In this document: positions 61,040-64,000 of the stretch, piece by piece
Numbering within the stretch: the stretch's first letter is position 1
Layout of the letters: the number at the start of each line of letters is the position of its first letter
DNA from: Streptomyces sp. NRRL F-2580
Lineage (GTDB): Bacteria > Actinomycetota > Actinomycetes > Streptomycetales > Streptomycetaceae
Length of the DNA: 64,000 bases
Direction of reading: 5' to 3'
Assembly: GCF_000720115.1 (NCBI RefSeq)
Contig: NZ_JOIR01000023.1
Location: 43,338-107,337, forward strand
Notes under the pieces: model-generated
Database searches by the model: none
What the model saw: the letters and a program-made list of their open reading frames with translations, nothing else
What the model was told of the DNA's origin: nothing
Made by a program: the position numbers and the translations under genes

Positions 61040-61963
61040 ATGAGCGCGTCGGGCGGTACCAGGGCGATCGTGGCGGCACTCGCCGCCAACCTCGCCATCG
61101 CGGTAGCCAAATTCGTGGCATTCCTCTTCAGCGGATCCTCGTCGATGCTCGCGGAAAGCGTCCACTCGCTGGCGGACTCCGGGAACCAGGGGCTGCTGCT
61201 CCTCGGCGGGAAGAAGGCCAAGCGCGAGGCGACCCCGCAACACCCCTTCGGGTACGGGCGCGAGCGCTACATCTACGCCTTCCTCGTCTCCATCGTGCTC
61301 TTCACCGTCGGTGGCATGTTCGCCATCTACGAGGGCATCGAGAAGATCAACCACCCGCACCCGATCGAGGCCTGGTACTGGCCGGTCGGCGTGCTCCTCT
61401 TCGCGATCATCGCCGAGTCCTTCTCCTTCCACACCGCGATCAAGGAGTCGAACGAGATCCGGGGCAAGCAGACCTGGATCCAGTTCGTCCGGCGGGCCAA
61501 GGCCCCCGAGCTGCCCGTCGTCCTCCTGGAGGACCTCGGGGCGCTCGTCGGCCTGGTCCTGGCGCTCGGCGGCGTCGGCCTCGCCCTGCTGACCGGCAAC
61601 GGCGTCTGGGACGGCATCGGCACCCTGTGCATCGGCGCCCTGCTCATCGTGATCGCCATCGTCCTGGCCGCGGAGACCAAGTCCCTGCTGCTCGGCGAGT
61701 CCGCGGGCGTCGAAGAGATCGAGAAGATCAAGACCGCGCTCGTCGACGGGGACGTCGTCACCGGCGTCATCCACATGCGGACCCTGCACCTCGGCCCGGA
61801 GGAGCTGCTGGTCGCCGCCAAGATCGCCGTCGAGGGCCACGACACCGCGACCGAGGTGGCGAACGCGATCGACGCAGCCGAGGCCCGCATCCGCGAGGCG
61901 GTCCCGATCGCCCGCGTGATCTACCTGGAGCCGGACATCTACCGCCCGGAAGCCGCCAAGTAA
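61040..61963 (+). CDS. cation diffusion facilitator (CDF) family transporter
   Basis: A 307-aa membrane protein for metal efflux with protons. Helix 2 has the metal motif SSSMLAESVHSLADSGNQGLLLLG (His/Asp). HPFGYGRERYIYAFLVSIVLFTVGGMFAIYEGIEKI is the classic CDF block. The next helices include FAIIAESFSFHTAIKES and PVVLLEDLGALVGLVLALGGVGLALL. The cytoplasmic C-terminal domain (residues 225-305) shows the ferredoxin-like CDF dimer region (VVTGVIHMRTLHLGPEELLVAAKIAVEG). The metal specificity is not decidable. AAGGA lies about 12 bases upstream of the ATG. A strong terminator follows. Confidence 0.92.
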   Translation: MSASGGTRAIVAALAANLAIAVAKFVAFLFSGSSSMLAESVHSLADSGNQGLLLLGGKKAKREATPQHPFGYGRERYIYAFLVSIVLFTVGGMFAIYEGIEKINHPHPIEAWYWPVGVLLFAIIAESFSFHTAIKESNEIRGKQTWIQFVRRAKAPELPVVLLEDLGALVGLVLALGGVGLALLTGNGVWDGIGTLCIGALLIVIAIVLAAETKSLLLGESAGVEEIEKIKTALVDGDVVTGVIHMRTLHLGPEELLVAAKIAVEGHDTATEVANAIDAAEARIREAVPIARVIYLEPDIYRPEAAK

Positions 61964-61975
61964 CCCACGGACGTA

Positions 61976-62013
61976 CGAAGGCCCCCGCGAGCACCGGCCC
62001 GCGGGGGCCTTCG
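61976..62013. terminator. bidirectional terminator
   Basis: CGAAGGCCCCCGCG (61976-61989) pairs perfectly with CGCGGGGGCCTTCG (62000-62013), between the convergent CDF and signal-peptidase-like genes. Confidence 0.92.
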
Positions 62014-62040
62014 CGCACCCGGCCCCGCGGGCGCCGCCCC

Positions 62041-62748
62041 TCAGTCCGAGGCGCCGGGAACGGGGACACCCCAGCCGGGCTGCGCCGGCGACGGCTTCCC
62101 GCGGCGCGCCACCAGCGCCACGATCCCCAGCAAACCCCCGAGCAGGAACACGAGGGCGCCGACGACCAAGAGGCCGCCCGCGACGACGAGCTCCGTCGGC
62201 CGCACGACGGCCTCGCCACGGATCGCCGACAGGGCGATGGTGCCGCCGTCCTCGGAGAGGTGCATCGAGGAGTCCGCGGAGTTCCCGCGGTTGTCACCCA
62301 TGAGGAACATCCGCCCCTCGGGAACCGTCACGTCGAACGGCACGACCGCCGGAACCCACCGGTCCAGGATGTACGGCTCGTCCAACGGCTCCCCGTTGAG
62401 CCGCAGCGTGCTCTCGCCCAGCCGGTGCTCGATCCGGTCTCCGCCGCGCGCCACCACCCGCGACAGCAGGAGCCCGCCGGCCCGCCACTCCGGAACCGAT
62501 GCGAGCACCACGTCCCCGCGCCCGATCTCCAGCTCCTCGCCCGCCGCCCCCATGGAGAACCAGCCGGTGTCCCCCGCCGCGTACGTCGGCCGCATGTGGT
62601 CGCCCGGTATGCGGTACTTCTCGTAGTCCACCTCCGAGTGCCCGTCGGCCGTGGCCCCGCAGACCGTCCCGCCGAGCACCAGCAGCCCGCCCGCCACCAG
62701 CAGCACGATCGCCCCGATGCCCCGTCTCCGGCCCCGCCTGCGTTCCAT
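62041..62748 (-). CDS. signal peptidase I-like protein lacking the Ser/Lys catalytic dyad
   Basis: A 235-aa membrane protein. The start ATG 62748 has a GGGGCGG stretch upstream. N-terminal helix IGAIVLLVAGGLLVLGGTV, S26 fold outside, C-terminal helix LVVAGGLLVVGALVFLLGGLLGIVALV. The signal-peptidase boxes are recognisable: box B reads YRIPGDHMRPTYAAGD, with His51 where the nucleophile Ser of PSGSMxPT should be; box D reads LSRVVARGGDRIEHR, with Ser96 in place of the general-base Lys; box E MGDNRGNSADSS is conserved. It therefore should not cleave by the Ser/Lys mechanism. The reading frame is intact. It may be a binding or chaperone-like pseudoprotease; a His/Asp-based activity is less likely. 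Confidence 0.85.
   Translation of the reverse strand: MERRRGRRRGIGAIVLLVAGGLLVLGGTVCGATADGHSEVDYEKYRIPGDHMRPTYAAGDTGWFSMGAAGEELEIGRGDVVLASVPEWRAGGLLLSRVVARGGDRIEHRLGESTLRLNGEPLDEPYILDRWVPAVVPFDVTVPEGRMFLMGDNRGNSADSSMHLSEDGGTIALSAIRGEAVVRPTELVVAGGLLVVGALVFLLGGLLGIVALVARRGKPSPAQPGWGVPVPGASD

Positions 62749-64000
<1,252 letters not shown>

Overview
The window is a chromosomal segment of a Streptomyces-type actinomycete. The DNA is very GC-rich with strong third-position G/C bias, GTG and occasional TTG starts are common, and a clear WhiB developmental regulator is present. No tRNA, rRNA, insertion sequence, prophage or CRISPR array was seen. Gene content from about 24 kb to the right edge (GtrA, purK/purE, acyl-CoA dehydrogenase, LytR-CpsA-Psr proteins, manC, cofE/cofD, whiB, DUF3499, manB, SIS protein, manA, ahcY) matches a block also kept in mycobacteria (around Rv3248c-Rv3277 of M. 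tuberculosis), so this looks like ancestral actinobacterial core with Streptomyces-specific insertions.

Layout. 0-7 kb: end of a Bax inhibitor-1-like protein, small conserved proteins, a thiolase, an SGNH hydrolase and cystathionine beta-synthase. 7-15.3 kb: a histidine-utilisation locus. It holds an RpiR-type regulator, a fold-III PLP decarboxylase-like protein, hutU, an M20 amidohydrolase in the place of hutG, hutF and hutI; a palindrome overlaps the hutU promoter and its half recurs at the regulator's own promoter. 15.3-19.6 kb: a four-gene operon of exported surface proteins, two ending in sortase-type signals (LPQTG, LAETG) and sharing a repeated domain. 19.6-24.3 kb: a POT peptide transporter, an OmpR-type two-component system and a GtrA protein. 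24.4-28.5 kb: purK-purE overlapping an M19 dipeptidase, followed by a paralogue that has lost all its metal ligands. 28.6-37.3 kb: UDP-glucose dehydrogenase, acyl-CoA dehydrogenase, GDP-mannose pyrophosphorylase, thioesterase, GT2 and the first two LCP genes. 37.3-45 kb: three more LCP genes, a TIGR03089-type protein and a peptidoglycan amidase. 45-50.4 kb: a DNA glycosylase, the F420 genes cofE/cofD, cysteine dioxygenase behind a polycysteine leader peptide, and whiB. 50.6-64 kb: a large membrane glycosyltransferase with a DUF5719 partner, a zincin, DUF3499, the mannose genes manB-SIS-manA, a CDF transporter, a signal-peptidase-like protein without its catalytic dyad, and the start of ahcY.

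How the parts fit. manA, the SIS protein, manB and manC form a route from fructose-6-phosphate to GDP-mannose; together with ugd, GT2, GtrA and the large glycosyltransferase they supply glycans that the five LCP proteins could attach to the wall. CBS, ahcY and cysteine dioxygenase mark sulfur-amino-acid turnover. Intergenic space is rich in a dispersed palindromic repeat with the core GCCTCAAACGCCGGCGGGGC, usually at gene 3' ends.

Strongest leads: (1) a leaderless 28-codon reading frame ending in Cys-Cys-Cys-Cys-Ser-Cys-stop just upstream of cysteine dioxygenase, followed at once by a hairpin, a likely cysteine-sensing attenuator on a catabolic gene; (2) two pseudoenzymes (a dead M19 dipeptidase and a dead signal peptidase I); (3) the four-gene surface-protein operon; (4) a probable hut operator; (5) a BldD-like box at whiB. 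All calls are from reading the sequence; no database search was run.
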